A stretch of 64,000 nt of DNA from Pseudoglutamicibacter albus (GCF_022346425.1 NZ_JAKRCW010000007.1:1-64000), one strand, 5' to 3'; positions 17,627 through 27,818 are shown, numbered from the stretch's first letter. Made by a program: numbers and translations. The notes: generated from the letters alone by a model not told the origin.

Positions 17627-19224
17627 CAGAAGTCAATGGCCGGTAGACGTGCGTCTTGGCCTTCATTCATCCGCACAACCAGGTCCTCGGCGGCCTGCTC
17701 ACGCGTACGCCACGGCTTGATCTCCTCATGGCGTTCCTCGTTCCGCTCGCCATCCTTACCGCTATGCGTGATGTCGCCCAGACGATGCACACGCAACGAG
17801 TTCGTGGATCCAGCCTTACCTGGAGGGGAACCCGATACGATCACCGCGAGCTCATCCTCTTCAGCGAGGTTGCTACCCAGCAAGTGTTCCTCGGCCTGCT
17901 GAGACATCTTGTCCGAATGATCCACAAACCCCGCCAAAACCGGGGTGATACCCCAGAACAAATTCATGTAGCGGAACGTCTGCTCACTCGAAGTGAATCC
18001 CAGAGCAGGGATCTCCGAACGCATACGCGCCAAACGGCGCGCCGAGTCACCGGTCTGCGTGAACGCCACAAGATAAGACGCATTGACCTCTTCAGCAACC
18101 TCAACCGCCGCCCTTGTCACCGCGCCACCACGCGTCCGGGGGCGCGCCGCGAGAGGCGGGATCCGTTGCAAACCGTGAGCCTCGGTCGACTTGATGATCC
18201 GCGCCATGGTCTCGATCGTTTCGATCGGATACTTACCAACCGAGGTTTCCCCCGAAAGCATCACCGCATCGGCACCATCCAAAACCGCGTTCGCACAGTC
18301 AGAGGCTTCAGCGCGCGTAGGTGTAGGCGAATCCATCATCGACTCCAAAACCTGCGTTGCCACAATCACAGGCTTAGCCCAACGGCGCGCCAGCTCGACC
18401 GCGTGCTTCTGAACCACAGGAACATCCTCAAGCGGCAACTCCACCCCGAGATCGCCGCGAGCCACCATGATCGCATCGAACGCGTCGATGATTTCCTCGA
18501 TGTTATCGACAGCCTGCGGCTTCTCCAGCTTGGCGATGACCGGAACCTTCCGGCCTTCCTCCTGCATAATCCGGTGCACAGGATCGATATCGGAAGCGTT
18601 ACGCACAAAAGACAAAGCGATCATGTCCACACCGGCACGCAGAGCCCACCGCAGGTCCTCTTCGTCCTTCTGCGAAAGCGCCGGTACATTCACAGCAACC
18701 CCGGGGAGGTTGATGCCCTTGTTATCAGAAACCTCACCGCCGACCTCAACCTCGGTCACAACATCGGTAGCCGTGACTTCGACCGCCCGCAGACGCACCT
18801 TGCCGTCATTGACTAACAAAATGTCACCGACATCGACGTTCTCGATAAGCCCAGCGAACGTCGTGCCACACTCGGCCTTCGAACCGGGGACATCGCGGGT
18901 AGTGATCGTGAAAGTATCGCCTTCGGCAAGCTCATGCGGGCCATCCGCGAAACGTGCAAGGCGGATTTTAGGGCCCTGCAGGTCAGCGAACACACCGAGC
19001 GGCTTATTGAGCTCTCGGGATACCTCACGCAGATTATCGAGATTATTCTGGTGGGTCGCATGATCCCCGTGGCTCATGTTCAGGCGGGCCACGTTCATAC
19101 CGGCCTTGAGCGCCTTGCGAGCCATCTTCTTAGTGTTGAGCGCCGGACCGAACGTCACGACAATCTTGGCTCTCCGCACCTGGCGCTTGTTCTTCTTGCT
19201 GGCTGCACTCTTGTCAACAATCAT
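17626..19224 (-). CDS. pyk: Pyruvate kinase
   Basis: 532 residues. The substrate loop ARLNMSHGDH, the catalytic lysine region PVIAKLEKPQAVDNI and the signature MVARGDLGVELP are present. It transfers phosphate from phosphoenolpyruvate to ADP. It is longer than the usual 470-490 residues through about 15 extra N-terminal basic residues and an acidic, Arg/Glu-rich C-terminal extension of roughly 45 residues. Its stop overlaps the following hydrolase start. Position after lgt matches actinobacterial synteny. Confidence 0.95.
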   Translation of the reverse strand: MIVDKSAASKKNKRQVRRAKIVVTFGPALNTKKMARKALKAGMNVARLNMSHGDHATHQNNLDNLREVSRELNKPLGVFADLQGPKIRLARFADGPHELAEGDTFTITTRDVPGSKAECGTTFAGLIENVDVGDILLVNDGKVRLRAVEVTATDVVTEVEVGGEVSDNKGINLPGVAVNVPALSQKDEEDLRWALRAGVDMIALSFVRNASDIDPVHRIMQEEGRKVPVIAKLEKPQAVDNIEEIIDAFDAIMVARGDLGVELPLEDVPVVQKHAVELARRWAKPVIVATQVLESMMDSPTPTRAEASDCANAVLDGADAVMLSGETSVGKYPIETIETMARIIKSTEAHGLQRIPPLAARPRTRGGAVTRAAVEVAEEVNASYLVAFTQTGDSARRLARMRSEIPALGFTSSEQTFRYMNLFWGITPVLAGFVDHSDKMSQQAEEHLLGSNLAEEDELAVIVSGSPPGKAGSTNSLRVHRLGDITHSGKDGERNEERHEEIKPWRTREQAAEDLVVRMNEGQDARLPAIDF

Positions 19225-19328
19225 TTTTCAACGCCCCATCGTGATGTATTTCGCGGCGCCCCAGACATGTTCACTCATGCGTTCGTCTCATCCCGCATGC
19301 GCTGAGGTTTCGCCTGTTTATAAGCCTA

Positions 19329-19365
19329 CAGCCCCGCGCCCGCTCAAGGGGCGGGCACGGGGCTG
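19329..19365 (-). terminator. Hairpin downstream of lgt
   Basis: A 15-bp stem (CAGCCCCGCGCCCGC with its partner at 19351-19365, one mismatch) and a seven-base loop lie 17 bases after the lgt stop and before pyk, suggesting separate transcription of pyk. Confidence 0.7.
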
Positions 19366-19381
19366 CAGTTGGCCTTTTGAT

Positions 19382-21265
19382 TCAGTTCTCGTCTTTCTTA
19401 TCGCCGACGCTATCGTCACCGGTGTCATCAGCTGTTGCGTCAGTATCCGCTTCCGTGTCGGTACTGGCGTTGTCGGCGTCAGTACCAGCCGTACCGGTGT
19501 CGGAGTCGGCTGTGTCGGTATCGGAGGCTCCGTTGGTCTCGGGGTCCTCAGCGCCGGTGTCCGCGGCGCCGGCTTCAACAGTGCCTGCCTTGTCAGCCTC
19601 GGACTCAGCAGTGTCTGCTGTCTTTGCTTCAACAACAGGTGCAGTGTCAGCATCCGATTCGGCTGTATCCGCGGTATCCGCAGTTTCGCTGGCGAGCTCC
19701 GCGTCAGCAGGCTCGGTCTCGTCCGGTTCGGTCTCAGCAGGTTCCGTCTCGGCAGACTCGGCGGTCTCCGCCGGTTTGTCCGGTTCAGCTACGGTTTCCG
19801 TCTCGGCTGTCTCGGCCGGCTCGACCGTCTCGGCTGGCTCTTCCGGTTCAGGCTCTTCCGCTTCAGGTTCTGCAGGTTCAGGCTCTTCTTCCACGACGTC
19901 AGTTTCTTCCGCGGTGTCCGCAGCTTCGGCTGTACCGGCCTGTTCCGTATCGGTCGCCGTTTCCAGGGCCTCAGCCTTATCTGACGCTTCAGTCTGCTCA
20001 GGTTCAGACACTACTTCTGACGCCTCGGCACTGTCGGCATCGTCGCCATCGTCTGTATCGTCACGATCGTCCGTACCATCTGCGGTCTCGGTCGTCTCCG
20101 TGCGCTCGGGCTTATCGGCTTCAGAGGACTTCTCCTCATCGGCGACCTGAGCGACCTGAGCGGATTTCTCTTCATCCGCGGTTTCTTCGGTCTCAGCAGG
20201 CTTCTCGGCCTCCTCTAGCTTCTCAACCTCGGCAGCTTTCTCCTCCGCGTCGCCAGGCTTCTCAGCCTCGGCAGGTCTATCCGTCTCAGCAGACTTGTCC
20301 GCGGCGTCGCGTTCTTCCTCAGCAGGCTTATCGGCACCAGCGGCCGCCGCTGCGCTTGGTTCGCGGCCTGGCAGAGCCACATCGAGCTCAGGTGCGTTCT
20401 TGCCTCGCTGGTAGGCGATGACGAACGCGACGAGCGCGCCCAGGAACACGAGGATCGATACCCACACGTTGAGCCTCTGCGTGACACCGGCGATCGTGAT
20501 CATCTGAGCTTCGTCGATCCGCAATGCTTCGATCCATGTGCGGCCTGCCGTATAGATCACAATGTAGAGCCACAAGAGCGCACCGCGGCGCATACGGAAC
20601 AAACGGTCAAGCAGCAAGAGGATCGCAACACCGACGATGTTCCAGATGGATTCATACAGGAACGTCGGGTGAAACAGCGTGTCCGCTGGCATACCAGCCG
20701 GGAAGGTCGGTGAGTCAGCATCAATCTTGAGACCCCACGGCAGGTCAGTCGGGCTACCGAACAGCTCCTGGTTGAAGTAGTTACCCCAGCGGCCAATTGC
20801 TTGAGCCAGCAGAACCCCTGGCGCGACAGCGTCAGCGAAGGTAGAGAACCTGACACCGGCGCGGCGCGTAGCGATCCACACACCAACCGCACCGAGGGCT
20901 ACCGCACCCCAAATCCCGAGGCCACCGTTGGCGATATACAGGATCTTGATGGGGTCCCCGGTGCCGTCATAATTCGGCCCAAAATACTGGTCAGGGGAAG
21001 AGAACACGTGGTACAGACGACCACCGATGATGCCGAGCGGAACCGCCCAGATCGCTACATCCCACACGAGCTCGGGGTTTCCGCCGCGTGCTTCCCAACG
21101 CCGCTGCGTGAGGATCAGGGCGGCGATGATCCCCAACAAGATGCAGATCGCATACATGTGGATGGTCAACGGCCCTAGCGAAAACGACGAGAACTCTTGC
21201 GGCGGCGATGGGAGTGACGCCGGGATAGCGGTTGAAACTGCCGTGGTGATCGTCTGTGTGATCAT
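19382..21265 (-). CDS. lgt: Prolipoprotein diacylglyceryl transferase with long acidic C-terminal tail
   Basis: 627 residues. The first 300 or so form a seven-helix membrane enzyme with the Lgt signature GRWGNYFNQELFG and later HPTFLYES and GRTWIE motifs; the enzyme moves diacylglycerol onto the lipobox cysteine of prelipoproteins. From about residue 305 to the end the protein is a low-complexity tail of Glu, Asp, Ala, Thr and Pro, with repeated (E)PAETxE and DTAE(S/T) patterns. The tail is about as large as the enzyme and is predicted cytosolic and disordered. The gene starts 3 bases after trpA. Confidence 0.94.
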   Translation of the reverse strand: MITQTITTAVSTAIPASLPSPPQEFSSFSLGPLTIHMYAICILLGIIAALILTQRRWEARGGNPELVWDVAIWAVPLGIIGGRLYHVFSSPDQYFGPNYDGTGDPIKILYIANGGLGIWGAVALGAVGVWIATRRAGVRFSTFADAVAPGVLLAQAIGRWGNYFNQELFGSPTDLPWGLKIDADSPTFPAGMPADTLFHPTFLYESIWNIVGVAILLLLDRLFRMRRGALLWLYIVIYTAGRTWIEALRIDEAQMITIAGVTQRLNVWVSILVFLGALVAFVIAYQRGKNAPELDVALPGREPSAAAAAGADKPAEEERDAADKSAETDRPAEAEKPGDAEEKAAEVEKLEEAEKPAETEETADEEKSAQVAQVADEEKSSEADKPERTETTETADGTDDRDDTDDGDDADSAEASEVVSEPEQTEASDKAEALETATDTEQAGTAEAADTAEETDVVEEEPEPAEPEAEEPEPEEPAETVEPAETAETETVAEPDKPAETAESAETEPAETEPDETEPADAELASETADTADTAESDADTAPVVEAKTADTAESEADKAGTVEAGAADTGAEDPETNGASDTDTADSDTGTAGTDADNASTDTEADTDATADDTGDDSVGDKKDEN

Positions 21266-21268
21266 GGG

Positions 21269-22066
21269 CTACCTGCCTCGTCCTGCTAGTTCCGCGGTCA
21301 ACCGGCCTACGCCTTCGGGACCGTTTTCACCGAGCTCACGCACGAGCGCGGTACCGACGATCACCCCGTCTGCATATTCGCCGATCTCTTCAACGTGAGA
21401 ACGCTGCGACACCCCGAGCCCAACGCACGCGGGGAGGTCACCTGCCGCACGGACCGCTTCCACAACACCCTGCGCTGCATCAGAGACGCTATCGCGGGCA
21501 CCTGTCACACCCATGATGGATACGCAGTAGACGAACCCGCGGGAGGAATCCACGGTCTGTTTGACACGTTCCGGAGTGTTCGATGGCGCAGTCAGAAAGA
21601 CTCGGTCAAGGCCATATTTCTCAGACGCTTCCATCCAGTCGCCTGCCTCTTCCGGGAGCAGGTCAGGGGTGATCAGGCCCGCTCCGCCGGCTTCTGCCAG
21701 GCGGCGGGCGAACTCATCGACACCCATCCGCAACACGAGGTTCCAGTAGGTCATGATCAGCACCGCAGCATCGGCCTCCGCGGTGACTTTCTGGATAATG
21801 TCGAAAACCTGCGGTACCTTGAACCCGTTCGCCAGGGACTGTGTTGTCGCGGCCTGGATGACTGGCCCGTCCATTACGGGATCCGAGTATGGCAAACCGA
21901 TCTCGATGATGTCGGCACCGTTCTTAGCTGCCGCGATCGCCGCGTCGATGGTGGATTGCACGTCCGGGTAGCCTGCTGGCAGGTAGGCGATGAGCGCTGG
22001 GCGGCCTTCCTTGTGTGCCCGCGCGATCGCGTCAGCGGATGTGATTCGTGGTGCGCTCTGGCTCAC
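21269..22066 (-). CDS. trpA: Tryptophan synthase alpha chain
   Basis: 265 residues, a TIM barrel with the active-site segment [19 protein letters not shown] holding the catalytic Glu and Asp. It splits indole-3-glycerol phosphate to indole and passes it to TrpB. The start overlaps the trpB stop by 4 bases. Length is normal. Confidence 0.97.
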   Translation of the reverse strand: MSQSAPRITSADAIARAHKEGRPALIAYLPAGYPDVQSTIDAAIAAAKNGADIIEIGLPYSDPVMDGPVIQAATTQSLANGFKVPQVFDIIQKVTAEADAAVLIMTYWNLVLRMGVDEFARRLAEAGGAGLITPDLLPEEAGDWMEASEKYGLDRVFLTAPSNTPERVKQTVDSSRGFVYCVSIMGVTGARDSVSDAAQGVVEAVRAAGDLPACVGLGVSQRSHVEEIGEYADGVIVGTALVRELGENGPEGVGRLTAELAGRGR

Positions 22067-23466
22067 GCTTGCTTGCCTTCCTCTTCCCCGTTGTTCTGCT
22101 CGTCTTTTTCCTCCAGCAGACCGAACCAGCGGGCTGCGGTTGCCACGTCTTTATCGCCGCGGCCTGACAACGTCACGACGACGATGTGCTCGGTTGGGTC
22201 TTGGCCGTTAGCTTTCGCTTCTTCAGCCATGCGCTGGCCCACTTTGATCGCGCCGGCCAGAGCGTGGCTGGATTCGATCGCTGGGAGGATGCCTTCTGTT
22301 TGCGACAGCAGGCGGAATGCTTCCATCGCCTCGCTGTCAGTGATGGCGGTGTACTGGACTCGGTGGATGTCGGCGAGGTAGGCGTGTTCTGGGCCTACCG
22401 CTGGATAGTCCAGGCCAGCTGAGACCGAGTGGGATTCGATGGTTTGGCCGTCTTCATCCTGCATGAGGTAGGTCTTCGCCCCGTGTAGGACGCCTGCCCT
22501 GCCGAGGGTGATGGTTGCCGCGTGGCGTGGCGTGTCGATGCCGTCGCCTCCGGCTTCCAGGCCGTGCAGTTCGACGTCTTTATCGTCGAGGAAAGCGTGG
22601 AAGCTTCCGATCGCGTTAGATCCGCCGCCCACGCACGCGCAGATCGCATCCGGGAGACGCCCTGCTTGTTCGATGATCTGTTCGCGGGTCTCGTTACCGA
22701 TGCATTCGTGGAAGAAGCGCACCATGCTCGGGAATGGGTATGGGCCGGCCGCGGTTCCGAGCAGGTAGTGGGTGTGTTCGAGGTTCGCGACCCAGTCACG
22801 CAATGCTTCGTTGATCGCGTCTTTGAGCGTGCGGGAGCCAACAGCGACCGGTATAACGGTGGCGCCGAGCAGTTTCATGCGGGCCACGTTGAGGGCTTGA
22901 CGCTCGGTGTCTTCCTCGCCCATGTAGACGACGCATTCCATCCCGAACAGGGCTGCCGCTGTTGCCGTAGCTACGCCGTGTTGGCCCGCACCGGTTTCAG
23001 CGATGAGGCGGTTCTTCCCCATCCGCTTGGCAAGTAGCGCCTGGCCGAGCACGTTGTTGATCTTGTGGGAGCCGGTGTGGTTGAGGTCTTCACGTTTAAG
23101 GAAGACACGCACCCCACCTGCGTGCTCAGCGAACTGTGGCGCCTCGGTTAGAAGTGACGGGCGGTTGGCATAGTTGGCTAGCAGGTCCTGGAACTCAGCC
23201 ACAAACTCTGGGTCTTGCTTTGCCGCGTTGAACGTCTCTGCAAGCTCATCGAGGGCGCGAACCAAAGACTCTGGCATCCACCGGCCACCGTAGTCACCGA
23301 AGTATGGGCCGGGTGCGTTACGTAGCGATCCGGACATGAAAGTATCTGCCATCGCGGTGTTATTGCCTTCAGAACCGCGCCCATCAGTGTCGCGCGCTTC
23401 GGTGCTCTGTTCGCCGGGGTTCTGATCGGCAGGGTTCTGTTCGCCGGAGTCTGGTGTGTGGGTCAT
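22063..23466 (-). CDS. trpB: Tryptophan synthase beta chain
   Basis: 467 residues. The PLP lysine lies in [13 protein letters not shown], and the phosphate-binding GGGSNAIG loop is present. It condenses indole with serine. The first 40 or so residues are a polar Asn/Gly/Glu-rich extension before the usual [14 protein letters not shown] start; a TAGGAAC ribosome site in front of the first ATG, and none near the inner ATG at 23352, favours the long form. It is the second-to-last trp gene before trpA-lgt. Confidence 0.96.
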   Translation of the reverse strand: MTHTPDSGEQNPADQNPGEQSTEARDTDGRGSEGNNTAMADTFMSGSLRNAPGPYFGDYGGRWMPESLVRALDELAETFNAAKQDPEFVAEFQDLLANYANRPSLLTEAPQFAEHAGGVRVFLKREDLNHTGSHKINNVLGQALLAKRMGKNRLIAETGAGQHGVATATAAALFGMECVVYMGEEDTERQALNVARMKLLGATVIPVAVGSRTLKDAINEALRDWVANLEHTHYLLGTAAGPYPFPSMVRFFHECIGNETREQIIEQAGRLPDAICACVGGGSNAIGSFHAFLDDKDVELHGLEAGGDGIDTPRHAATITLGRAGVLHGAKTYLMQDEDGQTIESHSVSAGLDYPAVGPEHAYLADIHRVQYTAITDSEAMEAFRLLSQTEGILPAIESSHALAGAIKVGQRMAEEAKANGQDPTEHIVVVTLSGRGDKDVATAARWFGLLEEKDEQNNGEEEGKQA

Positions 23467-23485
23467 TGCGTTCCTAGATGATGAT

Positions 23486-23516
23486 GGTGGCTAGCGGAGA
23501 TGCCGGTGACTAGCGG
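23486..23516. repeat. 19-bp spaced duplication spanning the trpC stop
   Basis: GGTGGCTAGCGG (23486) and GGTGACTAGCGG (23505) are 19 bases apart; the second contains the TAG stop of minus-strand trpC (23512-23510). Confidence 0.7.
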
Positions 23517-24331
23517 GCTGAGGACCGGATGGTGTGGCCTGCCTCAGTGAACTCGGCGACGGTTTGACGCGGTTGGGCGTGCTTGACGAGTGCTTCTCCT
23601 ACAAGCACGGCGTCGGCGCCAGCGTGGGCGTAGGTCATGACCTGTTCGATGTCCTCGACACCTGATTCGGCGACCGTCACGACCGTCTCAGGTAGGTGCT
23701 TGGCCAGTTCAGCATAGTGGCCGGTGTCGACCTCGAGGGTTTTGAGGTTACGTACGTTGACTCCCACGATCTTCGCGCCAACCTTTGTGGCTCGTTCGAT
23801 CTCTTCCGGGGTGTGTGTTTCAACGAGCGCGTTCATGCCCAGCTGGTGTGTGAGCGCAAGGAAGTAGCTGAGCTCTTGATCGCTCAAAGCCGCAACGATG
23901 AGCAGAACCAGATCCGCACCGTGGGCACGGGCCTCATAGATTTGGTATTCGTCTACCGTGAAGTCTTTGCGCAGAAGCGGGATGTTGACGCGCGCGCGGA
24001 CGGCATCGAAATCCGCGAGTGAACCGCCAAAGCGGCGCTGCTCTGTCAGAACCGAGATCGCCGCGGCGCCGCCAGCCTCATATTCGGCGGCGAGGTCAGC
24101 AGGTTCAGGAATGTCCGCGAGCGCACCCTTCGATGGCGAACGGCGCTTAACCTCAGAAATCACGGCGAAGGCGGAATCCGTGTTCGGGGTGAGGGCGGCC
24201 AGCGCATCGCGGGCTGGTGGGGCTTCAGCGGCGCGGCGCTTGATCTCTTCAAGCGGCACGAGTTGCTTGCGTTCGGCCAGATCTTCCTTAACACCTTCAA
24301 TGATCTGATCCAAAACAGTGGCCTCAGCCAT
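23510..24331 (-). CDS. trpC: Indole-3-glycerol phosphate synthase
   Basis: 273 residues with the TrpC signature VISEVKRRSPSKG near residue 60, the LLRKDFTVDEYQIYEA segment and VAESGVED. It closes the indole ring from CdRP. The ATG follows AAGG at a five-base spacing. A hairpin separates it from the upstream HGxxPAAW gene. There is no separate trpD or trpF in this block; they must lie elsewhere. Confidence 0.96.
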   Translation of the reverse strand: MAEATVLDQIIEGVKEDLAERKQLVPLEEIKRRAAEAPPARDALAALTPNTDSAFAVISEVKRRSPSKGALADIPEPADLAAEYEAGGAAAISVLTEQRRFGGSLADFDAVRARVNIPLLRKDFTVDEYQIYEARAHGADLVLLIVAALSDQELSYFLALTHQLGMNALVETHTPEEIERATKVGAKIVGVNVRNLKTLEVDTGHYAELAKHLPETVVTVAESGVEDIEQVMTYAHAGADAVLVGEALVKHAQPRQTVAEFTEAGHTIRSSAR

Positions 24332-24425
24332 GTGCCTTGCCTATCCCTTCTGTCCGCTACGTTCGGACGGTACCGGACCTTATGTATGCCCTGTATAGAA
24401 CCGTGTATAACCCCGTATAGAACGA

Positions 24426-24450
24426 AGCCCCGCGAATGTTTCGCGGGGCT
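24426..24450 (-). terminator. Hairpin between HGxxPAAW-family gene and trpC
   Basis: An 11-bp stem AGCCCCGCGAA / TTCGCGGGGCT around a TGT loop, 15 bases after the upstream gene's stop. It may end or attenuate the upstream trpE transcript before trpC. Confidence 0.7.
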
Positions 24451-24464
24451 GAGCGCTCACAACG

Positions 24465-24719
24465 TTAGTCGTGCTTGGTGCGGGAGCCACCCACGCCGAA
24501 ACCGGCGGCTTTCAGAACGAGGCCGGCGATGATACCGACAACGAAGATCACGCCGCCGGCCCAGAAAAGAACCCAGTTAGGGATGGTGAAGGCGACGCAG
24601 GACAGCAGGAAGCCAACAAACATGATGGTGAACATTGCCCACGAAGCAACCGTGTTGCCGTGGCCCAGGTGCTGCTCATGGATTGGGTCATGAGCAATGG
24701 TCTGGCGATCGAGAGGCAT
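24465..24719 (-). CDS. Small HGxxPAAW-family (DUF6704-like) membrane protein of the trp cluster
   Basis: 84 residues from ATG 24719, which has GGAG eight bases upstream; a longer frame begins at 24797 but lacks such a site. An HGNTVASW motif precedes two membrane helices (about residues 25-45 and 50-73) and a glycine-rich tail. Proteins of this type sit between trpE/TrpM and trpC in many actinobacteria; their function is unknown. Confidence 0.75.
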   Translation of the reverse strand: MPLDRQTIAHDPIHEQHLGHGNTVASWAMFTIMFVGFLLSCVAFTIPNWVLFWAGGVIFVVGIIAGLVLKAAGFGVGGSRTKHD

Positions 24720-24967
24720 ATCCCTATCTCCTTCGAGTTGAAACCTCAGGTCAGTGATGCTCTGCCCTCTGTGGGGCATCCGCGACCGTGAGGTCACGGG
24801 TGGATATGTGTCCAGGTGTGCGCGAGTGAAGCGTCAGCATGAACACACGCTCATAGCTATTCTGCCACTTCTAGGCGTTGACCGCTCAATCGCTACGTGC
24901 GGCGAGTCATTTCGATCGCGTCTGCGCACCGGTTGAAGGGCGTCTCAGATGAAGAGACCGCGGGCCG

Positions 24968-25001
24968 CCTAACAGGCGGTGGACTAACAGGCGGCGACCT
25001 A
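24968..25001. repeat. 15-bp tandem repeats spanning the TrpM stop
   Basis: CTAACAGGCGG-type units recur every 15 bases (CTA at 24969, 24984 and 24999); the last CTA is the TAG stop of minus-strand TrpM. CCGCCT/AGGCGG pairs also let the block fold into a small hairpin. Confidence 0.7.
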
Positions 25002-25739
25002 GTAGAAGCGTGCGCGCCCGGCGCGTGGGCCGTCAGGATCAGTCGGATCCTCGCCCTGGGTCAGGGCGTCCCATTGGTCGATCTCATCCATGGACTCGGC
25101 TGTACCGTCTTGGGCTCCATCGTCTCCGGCGCTTTGACCTGCTGGCCTGTTGCCCGGCTTTGAGGTTGCGCTACCGGTCTTGGAGCTCGCGCGATCATAT
25201 TTGCTTGATGTCGATGCGGCGGGTGCCGACACAAAAACGCCCCATACCGCAACCAGCACCATGAGAATCCCCGCAACCGCTGTGATGATCGGAAAGATCG
25301 TGACCTCATAAACACTGCTGACCACCCCGAGGCCGAATGTTTCTCCGACCTTGGCCGATGCCGCATCCTCAGGCGAGAGTGCCGCCCAGATACTCACCCC
25401 TGCAACGCCAGCACCGGCGAGGGCTTGGACTACGGTGATGATCCAGCGCGTCACGGGCCCTGCGATGGTGAGCGCGATCGTGGCCGCGAGCATCACCACG
25501 GCGAGCGCGGGTGCTGCTGGTGTTGCGGTTCCGCCGGCGACGTTGAGGCTTTCTACTGCTACCCCGGTGTCTGGGGCGCCGACGGTGATCCAGGTTTGGG
25601 TTATGAGGATGAGTGCGGCGATGGAGAGGGTGAGGCCTGCGAGGACGATGTGTTTGCGTTGGCCGAAGCGGTGGCGGCGTGGTGTGGTTTCGCCGCCCAG
25701 TGTGGTTTCGCCGTTCTGTGGGGTTTCGGTGTCAGGCAT
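24999..25739 (-). CDS. Trp biosynthesis-associated membrane protein (TrpM type)
   Basis: 246 residues with four likely membrane segments (about 30-47, 75-97, 102-120 and 145-168) and a polar Ser/Gly/Asp-rich C-terminus. The position, 8-base overlap with trpE, and layout match the Trp_oprn_chp family found only in actinobacterial trp operons. The role is unknown. The roughly 280 bases downstream, to the HGxxPAAW gene, hold repeats and no other gene that I can support. Confidence 0.82.
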   Translation of the reverse strand: MPDTETPQNGETTLGGETTPRRHRFGQRKHIVLAGLTLSIAALILITQTWITVGAPDTGVAVESLNVAGGTATPAAPALAVVMLAATIALTIAGPVTRWIITVVQALAGAGVAGVSIWAALSPEDAASAKVGETFGLGVVSSVYEVTIFPIITAVAGILMVLVAVWGVFVSAPAASTSSKYDRASSKTGSATSKPGNRPAGQSAGDDGAQDGTAESMDEIDQWDALTQGEDPTDPDGPRAGRARFY

Positions 25740-27345
25740 CGGCGTCTCCGGGTGTTGCTCCCTCGGCCTGGTCGACGTCGTGGTCTTCGGTTGCCCTGAG
25801 TTGGTCGGCGAGCCATACGGCGCGTAGCGGTGCGAAGGATTTGTTGACGGTTTCGAGGGCTTCTGATTCGGGTTGGGAGTCGGCGACGATTCCGGCGCCG
25901 GCGGATACGTATGCGGTGCAGTCTTTGAGGACTGCGGTGCGGATGGCGATGGCCATGTCCATGTCTCCGGCGGAGTCGAAGTAGCCGACTACTCCCCCGT
26001 AGATGCCGCGCCCTACTGGTTCTAGTTCGTCGAGTAGTTGTAGTGCACGTGGTTTGGGTGCCCCGGAGAGGGTTCCGGCGGGGAATACGGCGCGGAGGAC
26101 GTCGTAGGCGTTGGTGTGGGGTTCGGCTTGGCCTGTGACGGTGGATTCCATGTGCATGATGTGGCTGTAGTGGACTATCTCCATGAATTGGGTGACGTCC
26201 ACGGTGCCTGGGGTGCAGACTTTGGAGAGGTCGTTGCGGGAGAGGTCTACGAGCATGAGGTGTTCGGAGCGTTCTTTGGGGTCTGCTAGTAGTTCTTTGG
26301 CCAGTTTTTCGTCTTCGGCTGGTGTTGTTCCGCGGGGGCGGGAGCCTGCGATGGGGTGGGTCACGACGTTTCCGGATTTCACGGTCACGAGCGCTTCTGG
26401 TGAGGAGCCGACGACGGAGAATGGTTGGGCATCTGCGTTGTGGTAGGTCGCGACATACATGTAGGGGCTGGGGTTGGTGGCGCGCAGGATGCGGTAGACG
26501 TCGAGCGCGTTCGCTTGGGTTGGTAGTTCGAAGCGGCGCCCTACGACTGCTTGGAACACTTCGCCGTCCACGATCGCGTCTTTGATGGTCTCGATCGCGT
26601 GCATGAATTCTGGTTCTGCCCAGGTTTCTTTGACGGTTGCGAACATTTCTTCGCGCGATACGTCGGCTGATGGCATGGGGACTGGCGCTTCGCCGGTGGA
26701 GGGTTCACCGAGTTGGTGCGCCATGTTCTGTAGGCGTGTTACCGCTTCCTCGTATGCGCCTTCGGCTCCGGTGTCGAGCCCGTTCTTGTTGTAGGCGTTG
26801 GCGACCAGGGTGAGTGATCCGTCGAGGTGGTCATAGACGGCCATGTCGGTGACCAGTTGCAGCGCGAGCATCGGCACATGCATGTCATCTGCTGGACCTT
26901 GACCGAGGGTTTCCCAGTAGCGGACTGCGTCCCAGCCGATGTAGCCCATGAGTCCGGAGACGAAGGGGAACGATGGGCGGGCTAGGTTTTGTTGGCCGCG
27001 GTTGAGGAACTGCAGAGATTCCCGCAGAACCTCCATGACGTTGCCTTCAGATGGGATCCCGACAGGCGGGTTTCCTTCCCAGACGGCTTGGCCGTCGTGT
27101 TCGGTGAGCATCGCGGCACTTGCCGCACCGATGAAGGAGTAGCGGGCCCACTGCCCGGCGGTCGCGGATTCGAGCAGGAACGTGCCGGGGCGTTCATCAG
27201 CCAGGCGGCGGTACACACCTAAGGGTGTTAGGCCGTCGGCGAGCATCCGTGCTGTCACCGGGATCACTCGCGGGCCATCGGGTGAGGCTGCGGCTGCTAC
27301 GAATTCCTCGCGGGTGATGTTCGGATTGATCCTCGGAGCGCTCAT
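25732..27345 (-). CDS. trpE: Anthranilate synthase component I
   Basis: 537 residues. An N-terminal LLES motif (FLLESATAG) is the tryptophan feedback site. The C-terminal chorismate-binding domain has PIAGSRPRGTTP, LVDLSRNDLSKVC and the AVFPAGTLSGAPKPRA end. It converts chorismate and an amino donor to anthranilate. GGGAGAAG lies two bases before the ATG, which shares bases with the hisI stop (TAATG). The amidotransferase subunit (trpG) is not nearby. Confidence 0.97.
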   Translation of the reverse strand: MSAPRINPNITREEFVAAAASPDGPRVIPVTARMLADGLTPLGVYRRLADERPGTFLLESATAGQWARYSFIGAASAAMLTEHDGQAVWEGNPPVGIPSEGNVMEVLRESLQFLNRGQQNLARPSFPFVSGLMGYIGWDAVRYWETLGQGPADDMHVPMLALQLVTDMAVYDHLDGSLTLVANAYNKNGLDTGAEGAYEEAVTRLQNMAHQLGEPSTGEAPVPMPSADVSREEMFATVKETWAEPEFMHAIETIKDAIVDGEVFQAVVGRRFELPTQANALDVYRILRATNPSPYMYVATYHNADAQPFSVVGSSPEALVTVKSGNVVTHPIAGSRPRGTTPAEDEKLAKELLADPKERSEHLMLVDLSRNDLSKVCTPGTVDVTQFMEIVHYSHIMHMESTVTGQAEPHTNAYDVLRAVFPAGTLSGAPKPRALQLLDELEPVGRGIYGGVVGYFDSAGDMDMAIAIRTAVLKDCTAYVSAGAGIVADSQPESEALETVNKSFAPLRAVWLADQLRATEDHDVDQAEGATPGDADA

Positions 27346-27818
27346 TACTTCTCCCCTGCTTCAGTTACGTATGCTCGGCTCGTTTCGGCGGCGGCCGTGT
27401 TTGCTTGCCGCGACGGCGTGGCTACCGGGATGGAGCGGTCATCAAAACACGAGCGGCTACCGGTATGGCATGCGGCCCCCGTCTGGGCCACAGTGAGCAG
27501 TATCGTGTCCGCGTCACAGTCATAGTTCATCGCGACAACTTCTTGAATGTGACCAGATGTGTCACCTTTACGCCAGTACTCTTGCCGGGAACGTGACCAA
27601 TAGGTTGCCCGCCCGGTGGTAGCGCTACGCCTGATGGCCTCGGCATCCATCCAGCCGAGCATCAAAACCTGCAACGAATCAACGTCCTGCACAACAGCAG
27701 GGATCAGCCCATCGGCGTTAAATTTCAGCGCAGAAACATCGAACACCGAAGGCGACGAGTCAACTGCTTGGTCGCGATCGGCACGGATTTCAGCGGGAGT
27801 TTCAGAAGAACCAGACAC
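27345..27818 (-). CDS. hisI: Phosphoribosyl-AMP cyclohydrolase
   Basis: 157 residues with VLMLGWMDAEA, ATYWSRSRQEYWRKGDTSG and the metal-binding DCDADTILL...CHTGSRSCF segment. It opens the purine ring in histidine synthesis. About 30 N-terminal residues are extra and polar. The GTG start has a weak site (GGGAGC directly before it). It leads the hisI-trpE operon and diverges from the mycothiol-type gene. Confidence 0.95.
   Translation of the reverse strand: MSGSSETPAEIRADRDQAVDSSPSVFDVSALKFNADGLIPAVVQDVDSLQVLMLGWMDAEAIRRSATTGRATYWSRSRQEYWRKGDTSGHIQEVVAMNYDCDADTILLTVAQTGAACHTGSRSCFDDRSIPVATPSRQANTAAAETSRAYVTEAGEK

Noticed and set aside
19400-20340. DNA repeats in the lgt tail as a mobile or CRISPR repeat
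   Set aside because: The repetition follows codons for Glu/Ala/Thr/Asp in one open frame and has no fixed unit or spacers.
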